The position numbers and the translations under genes were made by a program. The notes under the pieces were generated by a model that was not told the DNA's origin, did no database searches, and worked only from the letters and a program-made list of their open reading frames with translations. 41,418 bases of DNA from Burkholderiales bacterium (lineage in GTDB: Bacteria; Pseudomonadota; Gammaproteobacteria; Burkholderiales; Burkholderiaceae_F), in assembly GCA_021298875.1 (NCBI GenBank), contig JAJTHJ010000200.1:1-41418 (forward strand). The letters are read 5' to 3'. Positions 26,764 to 35,190 of this stretch are shown piece by piece. Within the stretch, counting starts at the first letter, position 1, and each line of letters starts with the position of its first letter.

Positions 26764-27717
26764 CTATTTGGACGCCGGGGCGAGCGCGGCCAGCGGCGAT
26801 CCCGCCTGCTGCCGGGCGAGGAACTTGAAGGGATTCTGCGGCTGCCCGCGCACATGGACCTCGAAGTGCAGGTGCGCGCCGGTGGTGCGGCCGGTGCGGC
26901 CGACCTCAGCGACTTTTTGCCCCGGACGCACGATGTCTCCCACCTTGACGTCGATGCGGCTGGCATGCGCGTACAGGGTGGCCAGATCGTTGCCGTGGTC
27001 GATCAGCACGGTCTTGCCGTACTCGGGATGCACGTCGGTGCCCACCACCACGCCGCCGGCGGCGGCAAAGATCGGCGTGCCGAGCGGTGCGGAGAAATCG
27101 ACCCCCGAGTGCATCGCCTGCCGACCGTTGATCGGGTCGATGCGCATGCCGAAGCCCGAGCCGGCAAACCCCTCGGCTACCGGCGCGTTGTGCGGCAGCA
27201 GCGTGCGCCGCACTTGCAGGGCGAGCAACTCGGTTTCGATCACCGCCAGATAATCGACACGCACCTCCACGCTCTTGGCGATGCGGTGCATCTCGAGCAT
27301 CAATTCCTCGGGCGACATAGAGCGCGCACCGACTGGCGCCGGTCCGCCGCGGCCCGGCAGCGACGCGAAATCGAACTCACTGGGCGGAATACCCGCCAAC
27401 TTGGCGACCCGCTCGCCCAGCGCATCGAGCCGCACCATTTGCGCCTGCATCTCGCCCAGGCGCTTGGCCAGCGCATCGACGTTGTCGCGCATGTAGCGCT
27501 CCTTGCGCAGGTTTTCGTCGCGCATCACCCAGGCGACGAAGTCGTGCACGACGGGGATCTTCACGTCGACCGCGGCGCGAAAAGTCACCGCGTACAAGCC
27601 CACGGCGGCCAGCACCACGGCAAAGGCGAGCCCGACGGCCGACCAGGCCAGCTTGCGTCGCGACAAGGTGATCGTGCGCGCCCGGCTAAGCCGCGGGTCA
27701 ACGATGATGATTTGCAT
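26764..27717 (-). CDS. M23 family (LytM-type) peptidase, membrane anchored
   Basis: Predicted murein endopeptidase or divisome-associated LytM factor. The 317-residue product has an N-terminal anchor (about 24-46, LAWSAVGLAFAVVLAAVGLY), a coiled region with KRLGEMQAQMVRLDALGERV, and a C-terminal M23 domain. The zinc motif is complete: HSGVDF (His203, Asp207) and AHLHFEV (His282, His284), so it should be catalytic. AGGAG lies 8 bases before the ATG at 27717. It precedes secA by 150 bases, an arrangement common in this group. It is divergent from the DciA-like gene. A small GGCGCC stem-loop at 26740-26754 follows its stop. Confidence 0.93.
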   Translation of the reverse strand: MQIIIVDPRLSRARTITLSRRKLAWSAVGLAFAVVLAAVGLYAVTFRAAVDVKIPVVHDFVAWVMRDENLRKERYMRDNVDALAKRLGEMQAQMVRLDALGERVAKLAGIPPSEFDFASLPGRGGPAPVGARSMSPEELMLEMHRIAKSVEVRVDYLAVIETELLALQVRRTLLPHNAPVAEGFAGSGFGMRIDPINGRQAMHSGVDFSAPLGTPIFAAAGGVVVGTDVHPEYGKTVLIDHGNDLATLYAHASRIDVKVGDIVRPGQKVAEVGRTGRTTGAHLHFEVHVRGQPQNPFKFLARQQAGSPLAALAPASK

Positions 27718-27761
27718 GGCAAAAACTCCTGCTAAGGCGTGCGCCGGCTATCCTTGCCGGG

Positions 27762-28247
27762 ATGCGCACGCCGAGCCGTACCGTTGCCGCCGCACTGGCC
27801 GAATCCCCTGCTGCCGCGTTGCTGGAGCGACTGGCCGCCACGCAAAGTGCAGCCGCCGCGATTGCCGACGCAGTGGCCGAACTCACTCCCGGCCTGAACT
27901 TGACCCAGCCTGGCACGGCGGACTTGCACGGGGAAACTTTGCTTCTGAACGCCCCAACGGCCGCCGCAGCGGCCAAGTTGAGGCAGGCGATTCCGGGACT
28001 GCTCGCTCTCCTGCACCAGCAAGGGGTGGAAGTTAACCAAATTCGGCTGCGCGTACAACCCTGCGGCAGCGCACAACCCGAAGCGCATGTGACGCAGATC
28101 AGCGACGGCCCCGATACGCAGACCGACCAGCGGCGCGACGCTGCCCGACGCTTCGCCCAGGAGCTGGCGGCGCGGCTGCCGGACTCTGCCCTGCGTCGCG
28201 CGGCTGAGCGTTTACAGAAAAAGCTTGACGCGCAGAGTGGGCGCTAA
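27762..28247 (+). CDS. dciA: DUF721 / DciA-like protein (possible replicative helicase loader)
   Basis: The 161-residue product resembles DUF721 proteins in this genomic position: KLRQAIPGLLALLHQQGVEV and NQIRLRVQPC match the domain's final strand and helix, preceded by LNLTQPGTADLHGETLLLNA. DciA proteins recruit the DnaB helicase at the origin in bacteria lacking DnaC. The basic C-terminal tail (ALRRAAERLQKKLDAQSGR) is compatible with DNA or helicase contact. Similarity is moderate, so the symbol is tentative. The ATG at 27762 lacks a Shine-Dalgarno and may be leaderless. It is convergent with the NlpC/P60 gene, stops 12 bases apart. Confidence 0.75.
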   Translation: MRTPSRTVAAALAESPAAALLERLAATQSAAAAIADAVAELTPGLNLTQPGTADLHGETLLLNAPTAAAAAKLRQAIPGLLALLHQQGVEVNQIRLRVQPCGSAQPEAHVTQISDGPDTQTDQRRDAARRFAQELAARLPDSALRRAAERLQKKLDAQSGR

Positions 28248-28259
28248 CAACCAACGACC

Positions 28260-28817
28260 TCACTGAGCTTGCGCGGTGACAGGGTCGTCCAACCGAACCG
28301 ACACCAACCGCCGCGCGCCGTTGAAGCGTTGGCGAAAGTAGCTGTCGCCGACCTGGCTCTCGGTGACCTTGCGCTGCCGCGGCGACGCGTGCACGAATCG
28401 CCCTTCCCCGACGTAGACACCCACGTGCGAGTAGCGACGGCCGCGCGTGTTGAAGAACACCAGATCGCCCGGTAGCAGCGCGTCCAGCGCCACCGGCTGT
28501 CCCAGCAGCGCCATCGCGGCCGCCGTGCGCGGCAAATCCGCCAGTCCAAGCCGAGACCACATCAGGCGCACCAGACCGCTGCAATCGACCCCGCCCGAGG
28601 GGTCGTTACCGCCGAAGCGATAGCGCACTCCCAGCAGCTCGCTCGCAACCTGCTCCAGCAAGGTCGCGGGCAGCAGCGGCAGGGACAGCGAGGGAGAAGA
28701 CTCCAGCACGGGCGGCGGTAACGGCTCATCGGCTTGCGTCTGTGCAACGGCAGCCGACAGACCGGCGGTCAGGGCCAGCCCGAGGGCGAGGCGACGAAGA
28801 CGAGGCGCGCGGATCAT
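28260..28817 (-). CDS. NlpC/P60 (C40) cell-wall peptidase, exported
   Basis: Predicted periplasmic peptidoglycan peptidase. With the ATG at 28817 it is 185 residues with a signal peptide (RLRRLALGLALTAGLSAAVA, cut after AVAQ). The C40 domain follows: GVRYRFGGNDPSGGVDCSGL with catalytic Cys79, GDLVFFNTRGRRYSHVGVYV with His131, and GRFVHASP with His143. An ATG three codons upstream (28826) is equally possible. The product probably cuts stem peptides between D-Glu and the diamino acid, as family members do. It is convergent with the DciA-like gene. Confidence 0.92.
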   Translation of the reverse strand: MIRAPRLRRLALGLALTAGLSAAVAQTQADEPLPPPVLESSPSLSLPLLPATLLEQVASELLGVRYRFGGNDPSGGVDCSGLVRLMWSRLGLADLPRTAAAMALLGQPVALDALLPGDLVFFNTRGRRYSHVGVYVGEGRFVHASPRQRKVTESQVGDSYFRQRFNGARRLVSVRLDDPVTAQAQ

Positions 28818-28881
28818 TGCCTGCATTCTGCACGAGTCGAACCACAGTTCCAACGCACAACCTCGGCCATCACGGCAGACG

Positions 28882-29064
28882 CTACCCGCCCAAAAGCCGA
28901 TCTGCGATCAGCACCGCGAAGAAGAGCAGCCCCGCCCCCACCGCGGCGACGAACACCCGCAACGCCCAACGGAGAAACTTGCGTTCACCGGTGGCAAAGT
29001 AGGCGGCGACCAGTCCGGCCACGGTCAACGCCGCAACGATGAACAGTACGCGCAACAGTGCCAT
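28882..29064 (-). CDS. Small two-helix membrane protein
   Basis: A 60-residue product with no family I can name: MALLRVLFIVAALTVAGLVA forms a first helix, a charged loop GERKFLRW follows, then ALRVFVAAVGAGLLFFAVLI forms a second helix. Hydrophobic pattern and charge distribution look like a true membrane protein, not a shadow frame. The ATG at 29064 is chosen over an upstream TTG at 29073. It lies between lpxC (which ends 42 bases upstream) and the NlpC/P60 gene on the same strand, so it may be carried on the lpxC transcript. Confidence 0.65.
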   Translation of the reverse strand: MALLRVLFIVAALTVAGLVAAYFATGERKFLRWALRVFVAAVGAGLLFFAVLIADRLLGG

Positions 29065-29106
29065 ATGCCGCAATCACCCGCCGGCGGCTGCCGCAGCCGA
29101 CCTGCG

Positions 29107-30015
29107 TCACGCGAACGCCGGCTGCAAGTACGCGGCCGGCGCGGCGGCTCGGTCTTCGAAGGTGACGAAGTCCCAAGCCTCGGCATCCGCCAACAGCGCG
29201 CGCAGCAGCTTGTTGTTGATCGCGTGGCCGGACTTGTGCGCGCTGTAGGCGGCGAGCAGCGGATGCCCGAGCATGGCCATGTCGCCCATCGCGTCGAGCA
29301 GCTTGTGCTTGGCGAACTCGTCGCCGCTGCGCAGGCCGTCGACGTTGAGTACGCGGTACTCGTCCATCACGATCAGGTTTTCGAGATTGCCGCCCTGGCC
29401 CAGGCCCATCGCCCGCAGCGCTTCGACCTCGTTGACGAAGCCGAAGGTGCGCGCCCGCGCCACGGCGGTCACGTAGGGGTCGCGCGCCAGGTCCACCTCG
29501 ACGTGCTGCTCGGTGGCGTCGATGGCCGGGTGCTTGAAGTCGATCGAGAAAGACAACTTGTAGCCGAAGTGCGGCGCGAGTTGCGCCCACTTGTCGCCGT
29601 CTTCGATGCGCACCGGCTTCTTCACCCGCACGAAGCGGCGCGGTGCGTTGAGTTCGACCACGCCGGCCGACTGGATCAGGAAGACAAAGCTCGCCGCGCT
29701 ACCGTCCATCACCGGGATCTCGCCAGCATCGACGTCGATGTGGCAGTTGTCGATGCCGAGGCCCGCCAGCGCCGAGGCCAGATGCTCGACAGTGGCGATG
29801 GTGGCGCCGTCGCGGCCGAGCGTGGTGGCCATGCGCGTATCCACCACGGCGTGCGGCTCGGCCCGCACATCCACCGCCGGGTCGAGGTCGGTACGGCGAA
29901 ACACGAGGCCCGTGTCGGCGGCGGCCGGCCGCAGCACGAGTTCGACGCGCGCGCCGCTGTGCACGCCAATGCCGACCGTCTTGACCAGCGTCTTCAAGGT
30001 GCGTTGCTTGAGCAT
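29107..30015 (-). CDS. lpxC: UDP-3-O-acyl-N-acetylglucosamine deacetylase LpxC
   Basis: Zinc enzyme for the committed step of lipid A synthesis. The 302-residue product has the opening MLKQRTLKTLVKTVGIGVHS, VEHLASALAGLGIDN with zinc ligand His78, the IPVMDGSAASFVFLIQSAG block, the KHKLLDAMGD zinc motif and the catalytic AHKSGHAINN. The length is typical. It follows the division cluster, separated from ftsZ by the divergent DUF2189 gene, which interrupts the usual ftsZ-lpxC adjacency. The 72-base gap at 30016-30087 carries a TAAAAT close to the lpxC start, which may be part of its promoter. Confidence 0.97.
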   Translation of the reverse strand: MLKQRTLKTLVKTVGIGVHSGARVELVLRPAAADTGLVFRRTDLDPAVDVRAEPHAVVDTRMATTLGRDGATIATVEHLASALAGLGIDNCHIDVDAGEIPVMDGSAASFVFLIQSAGVVELNAPRRFVRVKKPVRIEDGDKWAQLAPHFGYKLSFSIDFKHPAIDATEQHVEVDLARDPYVTAVARARTFGFVNEVEALRAMGLGQGGNLENLIVMDEYRVLNVDGLRSGDEFAKHKLLDAMGDMAMLGHPLLAAYSAHKSGHAINNKLLRALLADAEAWDFVTFEDRAAAPAAYLQPAFA

Positions 30016-30087
30016 CTTTCAATTTTACCTTTGCGTGTTGCGGCGCAGAAAGCTTTTGCCTGCGCCTGCCCGCAGAATCCGGGCGCC

Positions 30088-30861
30088 ATGTCCAGCGCAC
30101 CGCCCCCCGACGCCGCGGCGAGCCCCTTCCCGCCAGTGGCCACCATCGGCGCGAGCGCGCCGTTCGGCTGGCTAGCCGCCGGCGCGCGCGATCTGGCCCG
30201 TGCGCCGGGGCCGAGCCTTTTCTACGGCGCCTGCTTCGCCGCGATGGGTTGGGCGGTCTATCTGGTGTTTCGCCACGCCTACGAGTACGCCTACGGGCTG
30301 ACCGCGGGCTTCCTGCTGCTGGGGCCTTTCCTCGCCACGGGGCTGTACGACATCAGCCGGCGGCTGGAGCGCGGCGAGCGCGTGCGGCTGGCGGACACGC
30401 TCGCCGCCTGGCGCGCCAACCGCGGCGCCTTCAGCCTGTTTGCGGTGGTGCTGATCGTGCTGATGCTGCTGTGGTCGCGTGCCTCGCTGATCACCTTTGC
30501 GCTGCATTTTTCCGGCGAAGGGATTCCGCGGGTCGATCGTTTTCTGGAACACGTGGTGAGCGTCGAGCATGCCGACTTCCTCGCCACCTGGTTTGCCGTC
30601 GGCGGCCTCTTTGCGCTGATCGTATTTGCGGTCAGCGTGGTGTCGGTACCGCTGATGCTCGACCGCGGCACCGACACCATCGTCGCCGCATTGACCAGCG
30701 TGCGCGCGTTCTTTGCCAACCCCGGGCCGCTGCTGCTGTGGGCGGTTTTGATCGCGTTGACGATCGGCGCCGGCTTCGCCACGCTGATGATCGGCCTCGT
30801 CTTCGCCGCGCCGGTCGTGGGGCATGCGACGTGGCATGCGTATCGGGCGCTGATTCGTTGA
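30088..30861 (+). CDS. DUF2189 family integral membrane protein
   Basis: A 257-residue polytopic protein of unknown role. The family blocks are FGWLAAGARDLARAPGPSLF, then a helix, LTAGFLLLGPFLATGLYDIS and RRLERGERVRL, which match the DUF2189 signature of a small motif after the second helix. About six hydrophobic segments are visible. It is the only plus-strand gene between lpxC and ftsZ: it is divergent from lpxC and convergent with ftsZ, with heptamer array 2 in the 56-base gap. This insertion point suggests it was added to an ancestral ftsZ-lpxC pair. Confidence 0.85.
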   Translation: MSSAPPPDAAASPFPPVATIGASAPFGWLAAGARDLARAPGPSLFYGACFAAMGWAVYLVFRHAYEYAYGLTAGFLLLGPFLATGLYDISRRLERGERVRLADTLAAWRANRGAFSLFAVVLIVLMLLWSRASLITFALHFSGEGIPRVDRFLEHVVSVEHADFLATWFAVGGLFALIVFAVSVVSVPLMLDRGTDTIVAALTSVRAFFANPGPLLLWAVLIALTIGAGFATLMIGLVFAAPVVGHATWHAYRALIR

Positions 30862-30911
30862 AGGTTGTCGGTTGTCTGTTGTCCGTTAACAGAAAACAGA
30901 CAACCGACGAC
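30862..30911. repeat. Inverted heptamer array 2 between DUF2189 gene and ftsZ
   Basis: Heptads AGGTTGT, CGGTTGT, CTGTTGT, CCGTTAA (30862-30889), followed by the inverted set whose complement reads CGGTTGT, CTGTTTT, CTGTTAA. CGGTTGTCTGTT (30869-30880) pairs exactly with AACAGACAACCG (30895-30906), extending to 14 pairs. It lies between convergent stops and may act as a bidirectional terminator or processing stop, but no T tract is present. Confidence 0.85.
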
Positions 30912-30917
30912 TTGCGA

Positions 30918-32108
30918 TCAGTCCGCCTGCTTGCGCAAGAACGCCGGGATGTCGTAGCGGTCGGTGCCGGCCTCCTCCAGCGCCGACACGCGCGCGGCGG
31001 CGCTTTCGCGCCCGCTGCGCCAGACCGCGGGCGTGTCGAGCCGACCGTAGTCCGCCGGCGTCTGCGCCGCCCCCTGGTGGATCGGCTGGTTGTCGGTGCC
31101 GGTACGCAGGGCCGGCGGGGTCACCACCGACAGTGGCACTTTCTTTGCCGCCGGCCGACCGAGGCCGGTGGCGACGACCGTCACCCGCAGGTCGTCGCCC
31201 ATGCTCTCGTCGCTGACGGCGCCGAAGATCACGGTGGCGTCCTCCGCCGAAAAATGGCGGATCGTCTCCATCACCTCGCGCGTCTCCTTCATCTTCAGGC
31301 TCGACGACGCGGTGATGTTGACCAGCACGCCGCGCGCGCCGGACAGATCCACGCCTTCCAGCAAGGGGCTCGCCACCGCCGCTTCGGCCGCCACGCGAGC
31401 GCGATCCAGGCCGCTGGCGGTGGCGGTGCCCATCATCGCCTTGCCCTGCTCGCCCATCACTGTCTTCACGTCCTCGAAGTCGACGTTGACCAGACCCGGC
31501 AGGTTGATGATTTCGGCAATCCCGGCGCAGGCGTTGTGCAGCACGTCGTCGGCGGCGCGGAAGCACTCGTGCATGCCGGCATCCTCGCCCAGCACTTCTT
31601 CGAGCTTGTTGTTGAGGATCACGATCAGCGAGTGCACGCGGTCTTCCAGTTCGGCCACCCCGGCTTCGGCGATCTTGCTGCGCTTCGGCCCCTCGAACTC
31701 GAAGGGCTTGGACACCACCGCCACGGTCAGGATGCCGAGCTCCTTGGCCACCTCGGCCACCACCGGTGCGGCGCCGGTGCCGGTGCCGCCGCCCATGCCG
31801 GCGGTGATGAACACCATGTGCGCGCCGCGCAGGGCATCGGCGATGCGTTCGCGCGCCTCTTCGGCCGCAGCGCGGCCGGCCTCGGGCTTGGCCCCCGCAC
31901 CGAGCCCGGTCTTGCCGAGTTGGATCAGGTTCTGCGACTGCGAGCGGGCCAGCGCCTGATGGTCGGTGTTGGCGACGATGAACTCCACGCCCTGCACGCC
32001 GCGGCGGATCATGTGCTCGACCGCGTTGCCGCCGGCGCCGCCTACGCCGATCACTTTGATCACCGTGCCGCGCGTTTCCGTCTCCAGAATCTCGAAAGGC
32101 ATTTGCAT
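30918..32108 (-). CDS. ftsZ: Cell division protein FtsZ
   Basis: Tubulin-like GTPase that forms the Z ring. The 396-residue product has KVIGVGGAGGNAVEHMI, NTDHQALARS, the tubulin signature GGGTGTG (106-112), the synergy-loop region NLPGLVNVDFEDVKTVM, and a variable linker ending in the conserved peptide DRYDIPAFLRKQAD that binds FtsA, ZipA and related partners. It ends the dcw cluster. The 144-base gap from ftsA contains a stem-loop at 32213-32236. ZapD, which bundles FtsZ, is encoded at 19713-20489. Confidence 0.98.
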   Translation of the reverse strand: MQMPFEILETETRGTVIKVIGVGGAGGNAVEHMIRRGVQGVEFIVANTDHQALARSQSQNLIQLGKTGLGAGAKPEAGRAAAEEARERIADALRGAHMVFITAGMGGGTGTGAAPVVAEVAKELGILTVAVVSKPFEFEGPKRSKIAEAGVAELEDRVHSLIVILNNKLEEVLGEDAGMHECFRAADDVLHNACAGIAEIINLPGLVNVDFEDVKTVMGEQGKAMMGTATASGLDRARVAAEAAVASPLLEGVDLSGARGVLVNITASSSLKMKETREVMETIRHFSAEDATVIFGAVSDESMGDDLRVTVVATGLGRPAAKKVPLSVVTPPALRTGTDNQPIHQGAAQTPADYGRLDTPAVWRSGRESAAARVSALEEAGTDRYDIPAFLRKQAD

Positions 32109-32212
32109 CTCCTCAAGGTTGGTTCAAAGCACGAAACTCGAAACGCGCAATGTCAACGGCGGTGGCAGCTGCCGCTCGCCCGCTGCTGTTGACACTGCAC
32201 GCTTCACCCCCA

Positions 32213-32236
32213 CCCGCACGACGGCTGCCGTGCGGG
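32213..32236 (-). other. Stem-loop in the ftsA-ftsZ gap
   Basis: CCCGCACG (32213-32220) and CGTGCGGG (32229-32236) pair with an 8-base loop. No T tract follows on the minus strand, so an ordinary terminator is unlikely; it may stabilise the ftsZ message or attenuate transcription. A GTCAAC/GTTGAC pair also brackets part of this gap (about 32152-32193). Confidence 0.5.
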
Positions 32237-32252
32237 TCAATCCTGCGCGCCG

Positions 32253-33488
32253 TCAGAAATTCCCGACGACCCATTCCTTCATCCTTTTCAGCGTCCGCGA
32301 GAACGACCCCGTCTGCGCCGCCATGCGCTGCCCGCGCGTGCGCTGCGCGTGCGCTTCGACGAGCAGCCCCATCACCGTGGCAAAGCGCGGGTTGCGCACC
32401 ACGTCGGCGAGCTTGCCTTCGTAGCGCGGCCAGCCGACGCGCACGGGCTTGAGAAACACGTCTTCGGCCAGTTCCACCGCGCCGGGCAGCAGACTCGTGC
32501 CGCCGGTGACCACGATCCCGGAGGACAGCAGCTCCTCGAAGCCGGAGTCGCGGATCGCCTTGTGCGTCAGCGTGAAGAGTTCTTCCACGCGCGGCTCGAT
32601 CACCGCCGCCAGCGCCTGCCGCGACAGCAGCCGTGGCGCGCGGTCGCCCAGGCCGGGGATCTCGATGCGCTCGTTGGGGTCGGCCAGCACCTCCTTGGCC
32701 ACCCCGTAGGCGAGCTTGATCTCCTCGGCGTCCGGCAGCGGCGTGCGCAGCGCCATCGCGATGTCGTTGGTGATCTGGTCGCCGGCAATGGGGATCACCG
32801 CGGTGTGCCGGATCGCCCCGCCGGTAAAAATCGCCACGTCGCTGGTGCCGCCGCCGATATCGACCAGCGCCACGCCGAGCTCCTTCTCGTCCTCGGTGAG
32901 CACCGACAAACTGGAGGCCAGCGGTTGCAGAAAGAGGTCGCTCACCTCCAGCCCGCAGCGGCGTACGCACTTGACGATGTTCTGCGCCGCGCTCACCGCG
33001 CCGGTGACGATGTGCACGCGCACCTCCAGCCGCACGCCGCTCATGCCGAGCGGCTCGCGGATGTCCTCCTGCCCGTCGACGATGAACTCCTGCGTCAGCA
33101 CGTGCAGCGTCTGCTGGTCGGTCGGGATGTTGACCGCGCGCGCCGTCTCCAGCACGCGCGCCACGTCGGCGGCGCTCACTTCGCGATCCTTGATCGCCAC
33201 CATGCCGCTGGAGTTGAAGCTCCTGATGTGGTTGCCGGCGATGCCGGTGATCACCTCGCCGATGCGGCAGGCGGCCATCAGCTCGGCCTCCTCCAGCGCG
33301 CGGCGGATCGAGGCGACGGTCGCCTCGATGTTGACCACCACGCCGCGGCGCAACCCCTCGCTGGGCGTCTGCCCGAGGCCGATCACTTGGAAGCGCCCGT
33401 CGGGCAGCACCTCGGCCACCGCCACCACCACCTTGGAGGTGCCGATGTCCAGGCCGACGAGGATGTCGCGGGTCTCGGTCTTTTTCAT
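32253..33488 (-). CDS. ftsA: Cell division protein FtsA
   Basis: Actin-like ATPase that anchors FtsZ to the membrane. The 411-residue product starts MKKTETRDILVGLDIGTSKV, with the phosphate-1 motif LDIGTSK, GIAGNHIRSFNSSGMVAIKD, phosphate-2 LVDIGGGTSDVAIF, an adenosine motif GIVVTGGTSLLPGAV, and the C-terminal amphipathic membrane-targeting helix SFSRTLKRMKEWVVGNF. The ATG at 33488 overlaps the ftsQ stop (ATGA), giving coupling. Longer in-frame readings through ftsQ are rejected because the FtsA fold starts at this ATG. Confidence 0.98.
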   Translation of the reverse strand: MKKTETRDILVGLDIGTSKVVVAVAEVLPDGRFQVIGLGQTPSEGLRRGVVVNIEATVASIRRALEEAELMAACRIGEVITGIAGNHIRSFNSSGMVAIKDREVSAADVARVLETARAVNIPTDQQTLHVLTQEFIVDGQEDIREPLGMSGVRLEVRVHIVTGAVSAAQNIVKCVRRCGLEVSDLFLQPLASSLSVLTEDEKELGVALVDIGGGTSDVAIFTGGAIRHTAVIPIAGDQITNDIAMALRTPLPDAEEIKLAYGVAKEVLADPNERIEIPGLGDRAPRLLSRQALAAVIEPRVEELFTLTHKAIRDSGFEELLSSGIVVTGGTSLLPGAVELAEDVFLKPVRVGWPRYEGKLADVVRNPRFATVMGLLVEAHAQRTRGQRMAAQTGSFSRTLKRMKEWVVGNF

Positions 33489-34204
33489 GGCGCAAAGGCG
33501 ACGGCAAAGCCGTTGGGGTAGCGCGCGTCGATGCGGCGCGGCGGGTGGCTGGAGTGCGCGGCCAGTTGCGGATAGGCGGCGACGATCTGCCGCAAGCGCT
33601 GCTCGACCTGGCCGGGCGGCTCGTCGCGGCCCAGTTGAACTTGCAGCGGTGCATCGGTGGCAAGCGACCAGGACTGCCGCTCGCTCACCTGCACCTGCTC
33701 GACCTTGTGCCCGAGCGGCGCCAGCGCCGCGGTAAACGCGGCGTGCCGGCGCACCGCTTCGCCGGCCAGCGCCGGCGGGCCGCCGAACTCCACCAGCGGC
33801 CCGTACACCTCGGCCTCGGCCGGGTTGGCGGTGAAGAGCACGCCAGCGTCCGACACCAGCCGGCCGTCGTCCCACAGGCCGAGTGCGCGGTGTTCGGTCA
33901 GCTCGACCACCATCAGGTCGGGCCAGACGCGACGCACGGTCGCCTGCGCGACCCAGGGCACCGTCTCGACGGCGCGGCGCGCCTCGTCCAGCCGCAGCGT
34001 GAAGTAATTGCCGGCGAGCCGCCCGGCGATGGCCGCGCGCAGTTCGGCACTGGTCACGTGGCGCACGTCGCCGCGCACCTCGACCCGCTTGAAGTCGAAC
34101 CACGGCCGCTGCGCCACCCAGCGCGCCACCTGCACCAGCGCCAGCAGGATGGCGAGCAGCACGATCAGCCGCGTGGCCCACTGGATCAGCCGCAGCGAGT
34201 TCAT
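33485..34204 (-). CDS. ftsQ: Cell division protein FtsQ
   Basis: Bitopic divisome protein that binds FtsL/FtsB. The 239-residue product has a short cytoplasmic start, one membrane helix (about 11-29, TRLIVLLAILLALVQVARWV), a POTRA domain (FDFKRVEVRGDVRHVTSAEL followed by RAAIAGRLAGNYFTLRLDEA) and the beta domain with TVRRVWPDLMVVELTEHRAL and VLFTANPAEAEVYG. The ATG at 34204 overlaps the ddl stop (ATGA), and its own stop overlaps the ftsA start in the same way, so ddl-ftsQ-ftsA are translationally linked. Confidence 0.97.
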   Translation of the reverse strand: MNSLRLIQWATRLIVLLAILLALVQVARWVAQRPWFDFKRVEVRGDVRHVTSAELRAAIAGRLAGNYFTLRLDEARRAVETVPWVAQATVRRVWPDLMVVELTEHRALGLWDDGRLVSDAGVLFTANPAEAEVYGPLVEFGGPPALAGEAVRRHAAFTAALAPLGHKVEQVQVSERQSWSLATDAPLQVQLGRDEPPGQVEQRLRQIVAAYPQLAAHSSHPPRRIDARYPNGFAVAFAP

Positions 34205-35190
34205 CGCGCCGTCTCCAGCCGCGCGCGCGCCAGGATGTCCAACACGACGTCGGCATAGCTCATGCCCACTGCGCGCGCGGCGATCGGCACCAGCGAGTGA
34301 CTGGTCATGCCGGGCGAGGTGTTCAACTCGATCAGGTACGGGCGGTCGCCGCGGGCGTCCTGCGCCAGCATCACGTCCACCCGCCCCCAGCCGCGCGCGC
34401 CGACCGCGGCGTAGGCGCGCAGGCACAACTGCTGGATCTCGTGCGCCATCGCATCGTCGAGCGGCGCCGGACACAGGTACTGCGTCTCGTGCGAGACGTA
34501 CTTGTGCTCGTAGTCGTAGTTGCCGCCGGGGGCGCGGATTTCGATCAGCGGTAGCGCGCGGGCGGTGGCACCTTCGCCGAGGATCGCGCAGGTCAGTTCG
34601 CGCCCCTCGATCAACTGTTCGATCAGCACGCTCGCGTCGTAATGCGCCGCGGTGGCGTAGGCGGCGGCCAGCTCGTCGCTGTCGTGCGTCAGCACCTTGG
34701 TGATGCCGATAGTCGAGCCTTCGTGCGCGGGCTTGACGATCAGCGCGTCGCCGAGTTCGGCCACCATGCGGCGCCAGTCGGTGTCGGCCTGCGCGACGCG
34801 CCAGTCGGGCGTGGCCAGGCCTTCCGCCTCCCACAGCCGCTTGGTCAGCAGCTTGTCGATGGCAATCGCCGAAGCCTGCACGCCGCTGCCGGTATACGGG
34901 ATGCCGAGCGTCTCCAACACGCCCTGGATCGTGCCGTCCTCGCCAAAACGCCCGTGCAGCGCGATGAACACGCGGTCGAACTTCGCGGCTTCCAGCTCCG
35001 CCAGCGACTGCGTGCCGGGGTCGAACGGGTGCGCGTCCACACCGCGGCTGCGCAACGCTTCCAGCACGCCGGTGCCGGACATGATCGACACCTCGCGCTC
35101 GGCCGAGCGGCCGCCGAGCAGGACGCCGACTTTGCCGAAAGGCCGTGATCCGTGATCTGTGATCGGTGATCCGTTGGGTAGGTGCGTCAT
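34201..35190 (-). CDS. ddl: D-alanine-D-alanine ligase
   Basis: ATP-grasp enzyme that makes the D-Ala-D-Ala dipeptide for UDP-MurNAc-pentapeptide. The 329-residue product has VGVLLGGRSAEREVSIMSGT, HGRFGEDGTIQGVLETLGIP and YTGSGVQASAIAIDK, KPAHEGSTIGITKV, and the C-terminal WGRVDVMLAQDARGDRPYLI with EVNTSPGMT-like ELNTSPGMTSHS. The first about 18 residues (MTHLPNGSPITDHGSRPFG) are extra to the family; codons 7-16 are made of a heptamer repeat (GATCACG-like). No later start codon fits, so this ATG (35190) is probably real. The stop overlaps ftsQ. Confidence 0.95.
   Translation of the reverse strand: MTHLPNGSPITDHGSRPFGKVGVLLGGRSAEREVSIMSGTGVLEALRSRGVDAHPFDPGTQSLAELEAAKFDRVFIALHGRFGEDGTIQGVLETLGIPYTGSGVQASAIAIDKLLTKRLWEAEGLATPDWRVAQADTDWRRMVAELGDALIVKPAHEGSTIGITKVLTHDSDELAAAYATAAHYDASVLIEQLIEGRELTCAILGEGATARALPLIEIRAPGGNYDYEHKYVSHETQYLCPAPLDDAMAHEIQQLCLRAYAAVGARGWGRVDVMLAQDARGDRPYLIELNTSPGMTSHSLVPIAARAVGMSYADVVLDILARARLETAR

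Noticed and set aside
32113..34256. Long frames covering ftsA plus ftsQ as one fused protein
   Set aside because: ftsQ and ftsA are in different frames with an ATGA overlap; the long frames are accidental extensions.
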